The notes: generated from the sequence alone by a model not told the origin. DNA of 64,000 nt from Streptomyces rhizosphaerihabitans (GCF_025399795.1 NZ_JAODTZ010000004.1:124001-188000); one strand, 5' to 3'. Numbered from the stretch's first letter, positions 9,247-17,868 are shown. Translations and numbers: made by a program.

Positions 9247-9585
9247 GCGGGCCGGTCTTGGTTGTGTCTGGGGGTGGGCCGACTCTTGTTCGTGTCCGGG
9301 GTGGGCCCCGCTCTTGGTTGCGTTTGGGGTGGGCCCCGCTCTTGGTTGCGTCTGGGGTGGCTCGGTTCAAGTCGGCGTCCGGGTCAGCCACTTTGGTCTG
9401 CGACGAGGGCTGCTGAGGTTGGGGTCTGGTCCTGGGCCTGGGCCTGAGGCGGCCCGACACAGTCGGCGTCCGGGACGGCTCGGCCCAAGTCGGCATCCGG
9501 GGCACGTCGACGTCTCAGACAGCTCGGCCCAAGTCGGCATCCGGGTCCGGCTGGTCGATCGGCCTCGGTCCAAGTCGGCACCGTC
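9247..9585. repeat. Degenerate 27-28 bp minisatellite
   Basis: Two near-identical 28-base units lie at 9301-9328 and 9329-9356, differing by one base. Each has the pattern GTGGGCCCCGCTCTTGGTTG followed by CGTNTGGG. More diverged 27-base units precede (9247-9273, 9274-9300) and follow (9357-9383). Further scattered copies of the core CCAAGTCGGCATCCGGG occur at about 9485, 9528 and 9570. All share the plan GGCTCGG-CCAAGTCGG-ATCCGGG. The array lies in a gene-free region and no protein reading of it resembles a real gene. Confidence 0.8.
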
Positions 9586-10434
9586 AGGTGGGACTCGGGA
9601 CGGACGAACCGGGTCCGCTCGGCCCGGGGTGCCCGGCCCCGGGTCAGCCCCGTCCGGGTCAGCCCGACTTCGCCGGCTCGACCTGAGGCCGTTCGAGTCC
9701 GTCGGCTCAATGCAGGCAAGGGCGACTCGACGGGCTCGGCGGGATCCCCCAGATCCGCTCGGCCCCAGGTCAGCCCCAGGTGAGCCCCACGTGAGCCCCA
9801 GGTCGAGTGGGCTCACACCTGCATCCGGGTCGGCCGGAGGGAGGAGGTCAAGTCGGGGCGGAACGAACCAAGTCGGCGCGCCGGCCTGGATCACCCCCGG
9901 TCCGGTCGGCGCCGCCCAGATCCGGACCACGAATCCGCCACCGTACGGCAGCACTCGTGCGCCGCGCCCCGACGCCTGACCCCGCACCGGGCCATCCGCG
10001 CCCCAGGCCAATGTCTGCATGTCGTACCGAGTTGCCCACGCCCCCACGCCAACGTCCGCGTGCCACACAGAGGCGCCCGCACTCCACGCCGATGCCCGCA
10101 GGCCGGACGACGGTCCACGCGCCCGTCCCCGAAGCGACGGCGTCGGCTTCGGCGCCCCTGGCGGTCCGCGCCACCCTCTCCCACGACCTGGATGCCGGCG
10201 GCAATGCTCGCACCCCGGACCGAAGGCCGGACCGGACCAGGCCGGCGCACCCATCACCGAGACCTGGGACAACGCACTCACCCTGAGCATGCCAGGGGCT
10301 ACGCCTGTGCAGTTGGGGGGCCGGCGGCAGCAGCCTGCGAGTGTCACGCGCCACCCCCGGGTGCCGGCCCCTCGACCGGTCCCCCCAGCCCGGAGCTGGA
10401 CCTTCGACCAGCCCACCCCGGCCCCGCGACGACG

Positions 10435-10472
10435 AAAACGGCCCCGGTCCACGGTGTCGTGGGCCGGAGCCG
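10435..10472 (-). terminator. Rho-independent terminator after tRNA-Val(CAC)
   Basis: A 14-bp stem with one mismatch pairs 10439-10452 with 10459-10472 around a 6-base loop. On the minus strand it is followed by TTTTCGTC. It lies just downstream of the tRNA-Val gene and is a classic intrinsic terminator. Confidence 0.85.
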
Positions 10473-10485
10473 TCTGTCGTATGTG

Positions 10486-10557
10486 TGGGCGATACTGGGT
10501 TCGAACCAGTGACCTCTTCGGTGTGAACGAAGCGCTCTCCCGCTGAGCTAATCGCCC
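10486..10557 (-). tRNA. tRNA-Val (anticodon CAC)
   Basis: This is a 72-base tRNA with a 7-bp acceptor stem (GGGCGAT/ATCGCCC) and discriminator A, and a D arm GCTCAGCGGGAGAGC. The anticodon stem CTTCG/CGAAG has loop TTCACAC, giving anticodon CAC, and the T arm is ACTGG-TTCGAAC-CCAGT. CCA is not encoded. It reads the GTG valine codon. Its body is closely similar to the three tRNA-Val(GAC) genes at 18.0-18.3 kb. Confidence 0.97.
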
Positions 10558-10639
10558 GGGCGCAGGGAGAACATTACCCCATGTCAGAGGGTGGCTTCGA
10601 CCAGCGGAGACGGCTCGGAGGAAGCCCGAGCCGGGCTTG

Positions 10640-11074
10640 TCATTCGTTGATGTTCCACGGCATCGCGAGGCCGAACTTCCAGAGGTAGACACCGACGAGG
10701 ACGGCGACGATCACGAGTCCGACCGTGGTGAGGATGATGTTGCGACGCCGGACCTTGGGGTCGAGCGCCCGCTGCGTGGCCTCCGTGACCTTGCGCTTCG
10801 TCCAGCGGAGCACCAGCTGGGCCCAGACGAACTCGGTCGCCCAGATCGCCATGCCGCCGAAGATCACCAGCCAGCCGGGACCCGGCAGCGGAAGCATGAC
10901 CACGCCGGCGGCGACCACCGCGAGTCCGACGACGAAAACGCCCACCTGCCAGCTCACGTGCAGCGCGCGGCGCGCCTTGATGAATTGCGGCGCCCTCGAA
11001 CCGAGCGCTCGCTCATTCTTCGCCTCGTCGTCCGCCATGGCGACCTCGCCCAGCTCGTCACTCCCCGTATTCAT
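10640..11074 (-). CDS. TIGR02611-family small membrane protein
   Basis: This 144-residue protein has a charged N-terminus, an Arg-rich segment and two pairs of membrane helices. The first pair spans roughly residues 40-80 and contains the signature LPLPGPGWLVIFGG; the last helix is near the C-terminus (IILTTVGLVIVAVLVGVYLW). That Pro/Gly-rich motif defines the actinobacterial TIGR02611 family, whose function is unknown. The ATG at 11074 is preferred; a GTG at 11107 in the same frame and an ATG at 11038 are alternatives, none with a strong binding site. It is divergent from ssgB. Confidence 0.8.
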   Translation of the reverse strand: MNTGSDELGEVAMADDEAKNERALGSRAPQFIKARRALHVSWQVGVFVVGLAVVAAGVVMLPLPGPGWLVIFGGMAIWATEFVWAQLVLRWTKRKVTEATQRALDPKVRRRNIILTTVGLVIVAVLVGVYLWKFGLAMPWNINE

Positions 11075-11265
11075 ACGACCAAACCCTACCCGAGAGAAAC
11101 CAGTCACCGGAATGGCCCTATCCGGAGAACGCGCCCTCGGCCGGATGAGTTACATAAAGACACGCAAAACACTCAGAGGGGTTTACAACGGCACCGTAGG
11201 TGGCATGTCGATTTCGCCGACGTGCGAATCCCCGAGCGCACACTGAGCGAAAGGCCCTGGCGCTT

Positions 11266-11679
11266 ATGAACACCACGGTCAGCTGCGAGCTGCACCTGCG
11301 CCTCGTTGTGTCGAGCGAGTCCTCACTGCCTGTACCCGCAGGACTGCGGTATGACACGGCCGATCCCTACGCCGTGCACGCCACCTTCCACACCGGAGCC
11401 GAGGAAACCGTCGAGTGGGTGTTCGCCCGCGACCTCCTCGCCGAGGGCCTGCACCGGCCCACCGGTACCGGCGACGTCCGAGTCTGGCCGTCCCGAAGCC
11501 ACGGCCAGGGCGTCGTATGCATCGCCCTGAGCTCTCCGGAGGGTGAAGCCCTGCTCGAAGCCCCTGCGAGGGCCCTGGAGTCATTCCTGAAGCGAACGGA
11601 CGCAGCCGTGCCGCCCGGCACGGAACACCGGCACTTCGATCTCGACACGGAGCTCTCACACATCCTGGCCGAGAGCTGA
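11266..11679 (+). CDS. ssgB: SsgB, sporulation septum positioning protein
   Basis: This 137-residue SsgA-like protein is recognised along its whole length, for example MNTTVSCELHLRLVVSSESS, ADPYAVHATFHTGAEETVEW and VWPSRSHGQGVVCIALSSPEGE. SsgB localises with SsgA in aerial hyphae and recruits FtsZ to future septum sites (established for Streptomyces). The ATG at 11266 starts the family-conserved N-terminus; an in-frame GTG further upstream gives no conserved sequence. In S. coelicolor ssgB is under the stress/development sigma factor SigH. A GTTTAC at 11181 could be a -35 element here, but the matching -10 is poor. A GC-rich hairpin follows the gene. Confidence 0.97.
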   Translation: MNTTVSCELHLRLVVSSESSLPVPAGLRYDTADPYAVHATFHTGAEETVEWVFARDLLAEGLHRPTGTGDVRVWPSRSHGQGVVCIALSSPEGEALLEAPARALESFLKRTDAAVPPGTEHRHFDLDTELSHILAES

Positions 11680-11751
11680 CGCGTCACACAGAGCCGCCCG
11701 GCGCCGTCCACTCGGGGAGACGGCTCGGGCTCAGACAATCGCACAGGGAAG

Positions 11752-11798
11752 GCACCGGCGCCGACGTCGCGGAAAGTCCGCGGCGGCGGCGCCGGTGC
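11752..11798. terminator. Long GC-rich hairpin after ssgB
   Basis: GCACCGGCGCCG (11752-11763) pairs perfectly with CGGCGCCGGTGC (11787-11798). The inner arms CGCGGA/TCCGCG extend the stem to about 20 bp around an AAG loop. There is no U-tract, which is common for Streptomyces terminators. It lies 73 bases after the ssgB stop. Confidence 0.65.
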
Positions 11799-12356
11799 GC
11801 GTCCACCGACGTGCCCCAAGGTCGGGCACGTCCGCCCGCCCGGCCAATGGCCGGCACCTCGGTCCGCCGACCGGCCCCCAGAGCCGGGCACCTCACTCCA
11901 CCCACCTGACCCACAGCCGGACACCTCCCTCAACCGGCCTGTCCAACGGCCAGGGACCCCAGTCCGCCGTGACCCCACAGCCGGACACCCCCTCCATCCA
12001 CCTCACCAACGGCCGGGCACCTCCGCCCACCGACCTGACCCCACAGCCGGACACCCCCTCCGCTGACCTGCCCCCTGACCGGACACCCCTCCGCCCACCT
12101 GACCCGCCGCCGGGCACAGCACGCGGCTCCGCCGGCGGGCACGTACCGCCCCTCACTCACGCTCAGGCAGCACACCCCCTCCCGCACCGCCCTCCGGGCC
12201 GCCCCGGGATCTCGGCCGCTCGCCCCGGGAACCCTTCCGGGCGCGGGCTCCCCCCTCCCGCGACCCCGCGCCCGTCTCCGCCGCGCCGGGAAGCCACTAC
12301 CATCGGCCAGCATCGGGCGGGCGCCCTCGCCCGACCCCCAGGCCAGGGAGCGAAAC
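11799..12356. other. Intergenic region between ssgB and CGNR gene
   Basis: Beyond the repeat field and a purine-rich ribosome binding site (AGGGAG, 12346-12351) I see no gene. The promoter of the CGNR gene must lie between about 12120 and 12340 but no clear -35/-10 pair stands out. Confidence 0.5.
11815..12115. repeat. Degenerate ~33-36 bp repeat field
   Basis: The unit CACAGCCGGACACC recurs around 11922, 11977 and 12047, with looser versions at about 11880, 12025, 12080 and 12105. The copies are joined by CTCCRYCCACCTGACCC-like spacers. Copies are imperfect and spacing varies. The open frames crossing it are Pro/Thr-rich shadows. It occupies most of the gap between ssgB and the CGNR gene. 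Confidence 0.75.
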
Positions 12357-12914
12357 GTGCTGATCACCCACGACACCCGGTGCGCACTCGACGCCGTGGT
12401 GGATCTGGTGAACACCGCGCCGGAGGACGAGACGGCGGACGGGCTCGCCGACGTGCCGTCCCTCGCCGATTTCGTGCGAAAGCACGAGATCAGCGATGTC
12501 GGCGTGCTGTCGGAGCGCGATCTCGCGGCCGTACGCGGCGTTCGCGGCCTGTTCGCCAGGATCTTCGCCGCCGACGATCCGCGTGTCGCCGCCTCGCTCA
12601 TCAACGAACTGGTCGCCGCAGCCGGCACCACGCCTCGGCTGACGGACCACGACGGCTACGACTGGCATGTCCACTACTTCGCGCCGGGCGCCTCCGTCGC
12701 CGACCACCTCGCGGCCGACTGCGGGATGGCACTGGCCTTCTTCGTGGTCGCCGGAGAGCACGAGCGGCTGCGCCGCTGCGAGGCCCCGGACTGCCGACGG
12801 GCCTTCGTCGATCTCTCCCGCAACCGCTCCCGCCGCTACTGCGACAGCCGCACCTGCGGGAACCGGCTCCACGTGGCCGCCTACCGGGCGCGCCGCAAGG
12901 AAGCCGCGGGCTGA
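12357..12914 (+). CDS. CGNR zinc-finger / ABATE-domain regulator
   Basis: This 185-residue protein has an N-terminal ABATE domain (about residues 1-125, containing DLVNT and LRRC just after it). The C-terminal CGNR zinc finger has ligands Cys-x4-Cys (CEAPDC) and Cys-x4-Cys (CDSRTC) followed by the signature GNRLHVAAYRARRK. Such proteins are presumed DNA-binding regulators in actinomycetes; their targets are mostly unknown. The GTG at 12357 is preceded by AGGGAG at a normal distance. It appears to be transcribed alone. Confidence 0.9.
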   Translation: MLITHDTRCALDAVVDLVNTAPEDETADGLADVPSLADFVRKHEISDVGVLSERDLAAVRGVRGLFARIFAADDPRVAASLINELVAAAGTTPRLTDHDGYDWHVHYFAPGASVADHLAADCGMALAFFVVAGEHERLRRCEAPDCRRAFVDLSRNRSRRYCDSRTCGNRLHVAAYRARRKEAAG

Positions 12915-13211
12915 CGGGCTCACACCACCGACATCACAGGGATCGCAGTGATCACCGGGAACAGCTGAGGCAGCCGAGCCGGCGGACGGCCAGGCTCAGA
13001 GCACGTCTGCCTGCGCGACCCGAAGAGGGGCGCGTGACCCTCCTCCGTGAAGGGCAGTGCGACAGTCCGCCCATGCCAGTCGCGCGACACGGCCCCTGCG
13101 GGCCGTTCGATGCGTTTCACTGCGGGTCGTGGACGAGATGCCGGCCGATTCTCCGGAGAGGCCGGACCGACGGAGCCCTCGGCGGGTGACGCCAGGGGCT
13201 CCGTGTACAGC

Positions 13212-13364
13212 TCAGAGCAGCAGCAGGTCGTGCAGCGAAGCCATGAGCAGCAGACAGCCGATCACCGCAAGGAAGATCATCAGCGGCGGCTGGGAGAGCG
13301 CGAAGAGACAACCACGCCGCTCCTCGGGCGGAGCAGCGGTGTCGCTCGTTGTTGTGTCCAGCAT
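13212..13364 (-). CDS. Small single-span membrane protein
   Basis: This 50-residue protein has a polar N-terminus (TTTSDTAAPPEERRG) followed by one strong hydrophobic helix (PPLMIFLAVIGCLLLMASLHDLLLL) to the end. The ATG at 13364 has only a weak GCGAG upstream. The frame is open to a further ATG at 13442, but that added part is not membrane-like. The mix of a charged head and a single helix, with normal codon bias, suggests a real tail-anchored small protein. I do not know its function. Confidence 0.5.
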   Translation of the reverse strand: MLDTTTSDTAAPPEERRGCLFALSQPPLMIFLAVIGCLLLMASLHDLLLL

Positions 13365-13519
13365 CTCGCGGGCGATGATGACGCAGTGGGCACCGGCTTC
13401 GCGATCAACACGCCCGGAATATACGGGAGTTCGCTGGATCATGTGACGAGCGCGCTCGAACGTGAACGGTTTCGCGCGTTCCCTGCGACACGCGTGCGAT
13501 CTCGTGTCGCCTCAGCCGG

Positions 13520-13966
13520 TCATATGCCGTGCTTCTTCAGGATCGCCTCGATGTCGCTGAAGTCGTCGCCGGAGTCCTTCGCCCGCGGTGTCGCGGCCGG
13601 CCGGGCGGCGAGGCCGCCGCCCTGGCCCAGTGACGGGGCCGAAGCCGCGGGAGCCACCGCCTCACGCTCGGAGGCGGCCTTCGCGGCCTTGCGTTCCTTG
13701 CGTGTCCCGCCGCCGCGACGCTCCACGGCGCGGGTGATCATGAACAGCGCCCAGGCGCCGCCGAGCACCACGAATCCGGCCCACGCGGTCGGGCTGAACG
13801 CGGTGTCGGCCAGCCAGCCGACCACTCCGGTCATTACCAGGCCGATCGGCACCAGCGAGTAGGCGGCTATGCGAGCGGCCCTCAGGAAACGCTTGCGGTA
13901 GGCCGTCACCGCGGCGATGCCCAGGCCGGCGACGGAAACGGCGGAGCAGACGGTCTCTGCGATCAT
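13520..13966 (-). CDS. Membrane protein with charged C-terminal tail
   Basis: This 148-residue protein has three hydrophobic segments in the first 80 residues (MIAETVCSAVSVAGLGIAAV, SLVPIGLVMTGVVGWLA, AWAGFVVLGGAWALFMI). A basic stretch (RKERKAAKAASERE) follows, with a linker rich in Ala/Pro/Gly, and it ends in DDFSDIEAILKKHGI, a conserved-looking acidic helix. The ATG at 13966 has an excellent GGAGGAC ribosome binding site four bases away, so the longer frame to 14032 is rejected. Function unknown; the short C-terminal helix could be a docking peptide (inference). Confidence 0.75.
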   Translation of the reverse strand: MIAETVCSAVSVAGLGIAAVTAYRKRFLRAARIAAYSLVPIGLVMTGVVGWLADTAFSPTAWAGFVVLGGAWALFMITRAVERRGGGTRKERKAAKAASEREAVAPAASAPSLGQGGGLAARPAATPRAKDSGDDFSDIEAILKKHGI

Positions 13967-14140
13967 TCCGGTCCTCCAGGCAGGGCTCGGTGGGACGGGG
14001 TCTCGTTCGTCCCTTCCATCCTGCACCGCCACATGCCCGGTATGCCACGGTCCGGGCAGACCTCAGGGACATCTCGGGGTCGCCGTCCTCCCCAGGTCCC
14101 GGTTGAGCCGCCCCCTCACCGGACTGGGAGACTGGATCCC

Positions 14141-14671
14141 ATGAACGACTCCTCCGACTCCTCCACCGCACGCCCGGCCCCCGTCGTCCTGGACGTCTGG
14201 TGCGAGCTCCAGTGCACCGACTGCCGTGGCGCCCTCGCCGACCTGAGCGCGCTGCGCGCCCGCTACGGCGACCGGCTGGAGCTGCGGCTGCGGCACTTCC
14301 CCCTGGAGAAGCACAAGCACGCCTTCGCCGCGGCGCAGGCCGCCGAGGAGGCCGCCGAGCAGGGCGGCGCATGGCCGTACATCGAGGCCGTACTCGGTCG
14401 TGTCGAGGAGCTGGACCGCAAGGGCGAAGCCTTCCTGATCGAGGTCGCGCGGGAACTCGGCCTGGACGCCGAGGAGTTCGACACGGCCCTCATCGACGGC
14501 CGGCACATCCTGATCGTCGACGCCGACCAGGCCGAGGGCAAGGCGATCGGCGTCACCGGTACCCCGACGTACGTCATCGGCGGTGAACGCCTGGACGGCG
14601 GCAAGAGCCAGGAGGGACTGCGCGAGCGGATCGAGGAGATCGCCGACCGACTGCTCGCCGAACAGGCCTGA
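14141..14671 (+). CDS. DsbA-family thioredoxin-fold protein
   Basis: This 176-residue protein of the DsbA/FrnE oxidoreductase class has no signal peptide, so it is probably cytoplasmic. The first strand is VVLDVWCELQCTDC, giving a CTDC active-site CxxC near residue 26 plus an extra Cys five positions before. An all-helical insertion follows (HKHAFAAAQAAEEAAEQGG), and the cis-Pro loop GVTGTPTYVIGG is where DsbA proteins have it. The ATG at 14141 starts the conserved region; GGGAG lies upstream. The substrate is unknown. Confidence 0.85.
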   Translation: MNDSSDSSTARPAPVVLDVWCELQCTDCRGALADLSALRARYGDRLELRLRHFPLEKHKHAFAAAQAAEEAAEQGGAWPYIEAVLGRVEELDRKGEAFLIEVARELGLDAEEFDTALIDGRHILIVDADQAEGKAIGVTGTPTYVIGGERLDGGKSQEGLRERIEEIADRLLAEQA

Positions 14672-14721
14672 CACACTGCCGGGCCGCACGACCGACCTGC
14701 CGCGCGGGTTCGTGTCGAGAA

Positions 14722-14818
14722 GCCGAGGATCTTTGCGGAGCCCAGGGTTCCGCCGAGGATCCGCGCGGAGCCGACGGTTCCCCGAAGACCTCAGGACTCC
14801 TCGAAGACCTCAGGACTC
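14722..14818. repeat. Short direct repeats downstream of dsbA-like gene
   Basis: CGAAGACCTCAGGACTC occurs twice exactly (14783-14799 and 14802-14818). Just before, CCGAGGATC-TGCGGAGCC-GGGTTC-like units of about 30 bases occur twice (from 14722 and 14752). They fill the gap between two convergent genes. Confidence 0.7.
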
Positions 14819-14838
14819 TTTGAAGAGCTCGGGCCCGG

Positions 14839-15663
14839 CTACAACAGCGTCTTGTACAGGCAGTACTCCGTCGTCCCGTAGCCGAGCGACTCGTAGAGCC
14901 GTTCGGCCGGGGTGTTCCCCGCGAAGACGTTCAGAGCGATGCGGTCGAGTCCGGCGGCCATCGCCTGTGCCTCGGCGAGCCGCATGAGCGTCCGACCGTG
15001 GCCGCGCCCGCGCTCTTCGGCGTTGACCCCGACGTCGTAGACGAAGGCGCGCCCGCCCCTGCGCCCCAGCCAGAGATCGCCCACGGGGACGCCCTCGTGC
15101 TCCAGGACGCTGAGCCACATGTTCGCGGTGGCCGGGCCCTGCGGCAGCGCGCCGCCGAAGTCACGGCTCGCCTTGGCGAGCGCGTCGGCCTCCGGCACCC
15201 CGCGCCGGATCCAGTCCTCGGCGTACTGCTGCCTGCCCGCCCGGTCCCAGATCTCGTACTCGTCGCGAGTCATGGGACGGTCGGCGCCGCCCGGGGGCAG
15301 TACGGGCACGGGGCCGTCGAGCACCTTCTCCATCAGCCGGTTGCGCAGGACGTAACCGAGCGCCCTGGTGAGCTCCAGGGCCGCGGCGGCGGTGCCGGGA
15401 ACGGTCACCTCGATCTGTCGGCAGCCCCAGCCGCGCGCCACCTCCTCGGCGGCCAGCGCGGCCACGGTGCCCCGGCCGCGCCCACGGTCCGGTTCCTCGA
15501 TACGGAGCTCGTGGATCTTGGCGACGGCCGGTCCGAAGCCGGGGTCCGTCGCGAGGTGCACCTGGCCCACGGGACGGCTGTTCACGCACACCTGATAGCG
15601 GCGTGAACGCGTCCCGTCGGCGGCGCGCTGAAGCGGCTCGGTCGGCCGCAGGGTCGTGGTCAT
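14839..15663 (-). CDS. Two-domain GNAT acetyltransferase
   Basis: This 274-residue protein has two GNAT folds. The N-terminal one (about 20-115) has an acetyl-CoA loop RGRGRGTVAALAAEE. The C-terminal one (about 125-274) has the loop RGRGHGRTLMRLAEAQA and the typical end NVFAGNTPAERLYESLGY. Both loops retain R/Q-x-x-G-x-G/A spacing, so both domains may bind acetyl-CoA. The ATG is at 15663 with no clear binding site. Substrate unknown. It runs convergently to the DsbA-like gene. Confidence 0.85.
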   Translation of the reverse strand: MTTTLRPTEPLQRAADGTRSRRYQVCVNSRPVGQVHLATDPGFGPAVAKIHELRIEEPDRGRGRGTVAALAAEEVARGWGCRQIEVTVPGTAAAALELTRALGYVLRNRLMEKVLDGPVPVLPPGGADRPMTRDEYEIWDRAGRQQYAEDWIRRGVPEADALAKASRDFGGALPQGPATANMWLSVLEHEGVPVGDLWLGRRGGRAFVYDVGVNAEERGRGHGRTLMRLAEAQAMAAGLDRIALNVFAGNTPAERLYESLGYGTTEYCLYKTLL

Positions 15664-15742
15664 CAGGGACGTTGTACCCGTTGATGCGTGCGAGGTCAGC
15701 CGAATTACCTCTCGATCAGGGGCCGATGGCCCCCGGAGACTG

Positions 15743-16564
15743 TCAGGGATCGAGGTCGTCCCCGGCGCGCTCGTCGAAGACGCGCATCGCCTTGGCGGTC
15801 ACCGGGCCCGGTGCGCCCGGCAGTTCACGGTCGTCGACCCGGTGCACGGCCTGCACATCGCGCAGCGTGGAGGTCAGGAAGATCTCGTCGGCGCGCTCCA
15901 GGACGTCCAGCGGCAGGTCGGTCTCCTTGGCGCCGGTCCATTCGACCGTGAGGGCGCGGGTGATGCCGGCGAGGCAGCCGGAGGTGACCGGCGGGGTGTG
16001 GATCTCGCCGCCGAGGACGACGAAGACGTTCGACCCGGTGCCCTCGCAGAGTTGGCCCACCGTGTTGGCGAACAGCGCCTCGGAGGCTCCGTGTTCACGC
16101 GCGCGGGCCAGGGCGACCACGTTCTCGGCGTACGAGGTGGTCTTGAGGCCGGTCAGGGCGCCGCGCTCGTTGCGGGTCCAGGGGACGGTGACGGCGGCCG
16201 TGGAGTCGGGGCGCGGGGCGGAGGTGCCGAGCGCGACGACGAGGGTCGGACCGTGCTCGCCGCGGTCGGAGCCGAGCGGGCCGTGGCCGCCGGTGTAGGT
16301 GATGCGGAGCCGGCCGAGCGGCATCGGATTGGCGTCGAGGACGGCGGCGCAGGCGCGGCGCACCTCGTCGGCGTCGGGCTCGGGCAGACCGAGACCGCGG
16401 GCCGAGCGGGCCAGCCGGTCGAGGTGCCGGGTCAGCGCGAAGGGGCGGCCGTCGACCGCCTTCACGGTCTCGAAGATGCCGTCACCCACGGTCAGTCCGT
16501 GGTCGAAGACGGAGACGCGGGCGGCCTCGATGTCCTGCAGCCCGCCGTCGAGCCAAAGCTTCAC
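15743..16564 (-). CDS. pabC: Aminodeoxychorismate lyase-like (class IV aminotransferase)
   Basis: This 273-residue fold-type IV PLP enzyme is probably 4-amino-4-deoxychorismate lyase, which makes p-aminobenzoate for folate. MKLWLDGGLQDIEAARVSVFDHGLTVGDGIFETVKA is a full-family N-terminus. The PLP lysine is in GLKTTSYAENV, and the glutamate/phosphate loop is LCEGTGSNVFVVLGG with TSGCLAGITR. The gene lies just downstream of a pabB-like gene on the same strand (about 100 bases between), which supports PabC over branched-chain or D-amino acid aminotransferase. Confidence 0.85.
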   Translation of the reverse strand: MKLWLDGGLQDIEAARVSVFDHGLTVGDGIFETVKAVDGRPFALTRHLDRLARSARGLGLPEPDADEVRRACAAVLDANPMPLGRLRITYTGGHGPLGSDRGEHGPTLVVALGTSAPRPDSTAAVTVPWTRNERGALTGLKTTSYAENVVALARAREHGASEALFANTVGQLCEGTGSNVFVVLGGEIHTPPVTSGCLAGITRALTVEWTGAKETDLPLDVLERADEIFLTSTLRDVQAVHRVDDRELPGAPGPVTAKAMRVFDERAGDDLDP

Positions 16565-16665
16565 TGGTCCCTACCTCGCATGCGTGAATGTGCCGGACGT
16601 GTCGTCCGGCGTGGCGTTCCGGCCCGGGTTCGCGGCTTGCCCCCGGAAACCGGATCCGTCCGTGG

Positions 16666-17712
16666 TCAATCCGTGGGAGTCCCGTCACCCGCGTCGTACG
16701 CTCCCGACGCTACCGCGAGCAGCCGGGACGCCTTCAGCTCGGTCTCCCGCCACTCCCCCTCGGGGTCGGACCCCCAGGTGATGCCCGCCCCCGTACCGAA
16801 GCGCAGGACGCCGTCGGCACGGTCGATCCAGAACGTACGGATGCCCACGGCCAGCTCACCGGTGCCGCGGTCGGCGTCGACCCAGCCGATGCCTCCGCAG
16901 TAGGGGCCGCGCGGCGCGGTCTCCAGGGCGTCGATGATCCGCAGCGCGCTGGATTTGGGGGCGCCGGTGACGGAGCCGGGCGGGAAGGCGGCGGCCAGGA
17001 GTCCGGGCCAGCCGACATCCTCGCGCAGTTCGCCGCTGACGGTGGAGACGAGGTGCACGAGCCCCGGGTGCTTCTCGACTACGCACAGATCGGGCACGGT
17101 CACGGTGCCGGTGGCACAGACCTGGCCGATGTCGTTGCGGACGAGGTCCACGATCATCACGTTCTCGGCGTAGTCCTTGTCCAGGAGGTCCGCCTCGGTG
17201 CGCCCGGTGCCCTTGATCGGGCCCGACTCGACGGAGCGACCCGCGCGGCGCACGAAGAGTTCCGGGGAGGCGGTGGCTATCTCGACGCCGTGGCCGGGCA
17301 GCCGAATCGTTCCCGCGTACGGTGCCGGGTTGCCGCGGGCCAGCAGAGCGGTCAACGCGTCGACGTCCGCGTCGGGCGGGACGGGCGCGGAGAGCACCCG
17401 GCAGAGGTTCGCCTGGTAGACCTCGCCGGCCGCGATGTGTTCGCGGATGCGTCGCACACCGGCGGTGTACGCGGCGCGGTCGAGGGACGACTTCCAGTCA
17501 CCGGCCGACGGTCCGTGCCACCGTCCGGGCACCGGCGCGGGCACCGGCTCCTCTCGTACGTCCCGGAAGCGGGCGCAGGTCAGACGCCCGTCGAAGTCGG
17601 CCGAGACGGCCCAGAAGCCGGTCGAGTCCAGAGCTGCGGGGTCGCTGGTGACATCGAGGAGACCGGTCGCCACGAGGCCACCGAAGCGGGCGAGAGGAGG
17701 GAGGTCGAGCAC
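16666..17712 (-). CDS. pabB: Chorismate-binding protein, ADC synthase component I
   Basis: This protein of about 348 residues has the chorismate-utilising fold: YTAGVRRIREHIAAGEVYQANLCR, SPELFVRRAGRSVESGPIKGT, VDLVRNDIGQV and PPGSVTGAPKSSALRII are the conserved blocks. The PIKGT signature fits PabB/TrpE-type aminases. It would convert chorismate to aminodeoxychorismate with a glutaminase partner that is not in this window. The N-terminal domain is short. The start is uncertain: GTG at 17712 (VLDLPPLARFGG) is chosen on sequence sense, without a good ribosome binding site; the frame opens further upstream to 17790. pabC follows. Confidence 0.85.
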   Translation of the reverse strand: MLDLPPLARFGGLVATGLLDVTSDPAALDSTGFWAVSADFDGRLTCARFRDVREEPVPAPVPGRWHGPSAGDWKSSLDRAAYTAGVRRIREHIAAGEVYQANLCRVLSAPVPPDADVDALTALLARGNPAPYAGTIRLPGHGVEIATASPELFVRRAGRSVESGPIKGTGRTEADLLDKDYAENVMIVDLVRNDIGQVCATGTVTVPDLCVVEKHPGLVHLVSTVSGELREDVGWPGLLAAAFPPGSVTGAPKSSALRIIDALETAPRGPYCGGIGWVDADRGTGELAVGIRTFWIDRADGVLRFGTGAGITWGSDPEGEWRETELKASRLLAVASGAYDAGDGTPTD

Positions 17713-17798
17713 GCAGACGAGTCTAGGGCGGGTGTCCTGCGGGTGCCCTGACCATGTCCTCGGGCGGACAGACCGCAGCACGCTGCGCAAACGCGTTT

Positions 17799-17826
17799 TT
17801 GTGCTGGCCCGGGAATCCGCTAGAGT
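17799..17826 (+). promoter_or_regulatory. Sigma-70-type promoter of tRNA cluster
   Basis: TTGTGC (17799-17804) and TAGAGT (17821-17826) are separated by 16 bases. They lie about 43 bases before the tRNA-Gly gene and match the housekeeping HrdB-type consensus well. Confidence 0.65.
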
Positions 17827-17868
17827 TCAACTCGTCGCCGGGACGCGCAAGCGCAACGGAAACGACAA

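Larger units (their letters stand above)
8955..10485. other. 1.5 kb gene-free, repeat-rich intergenic region
   Basis: Apart from the minisatellite (9247-9585) and the terminator beside the tRNA gene, I find no gene here. Long open frames on both strands have repetitive Pro/Arg/Gly/Ser content, no conserved motif and no ribosome binding site. The interval from about 9600 to 10300 continues as looser repeats, such as runs of CAGCCCCAGGTGAGCCCCA near 9770-9800 and CACGCCGATGCCCGC-type words near 10010-10100. It separates the sugar-uptake operon from the tRNA-Val gene. Confidence 0.6.

Noticed and set aside
9247..9585. CRISPR array
   Set aside because: The units are contiguous or degenerate without regular unique spacers, and no cas genes are present.
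10610..10631. Hairpin GGCTCGG/CCCGAGCC near the end of the TIGR02611 gene
   Set aside because: A short stem without U-tract; too weak to list as a terminator.
9367..10692. Minus-strand frame of 441 codons across the repeat region and tRNA
   Set aside because: It runs through a tRNA gene and minisatellite, with repetitive low-complexity content and no ribosome binding site.
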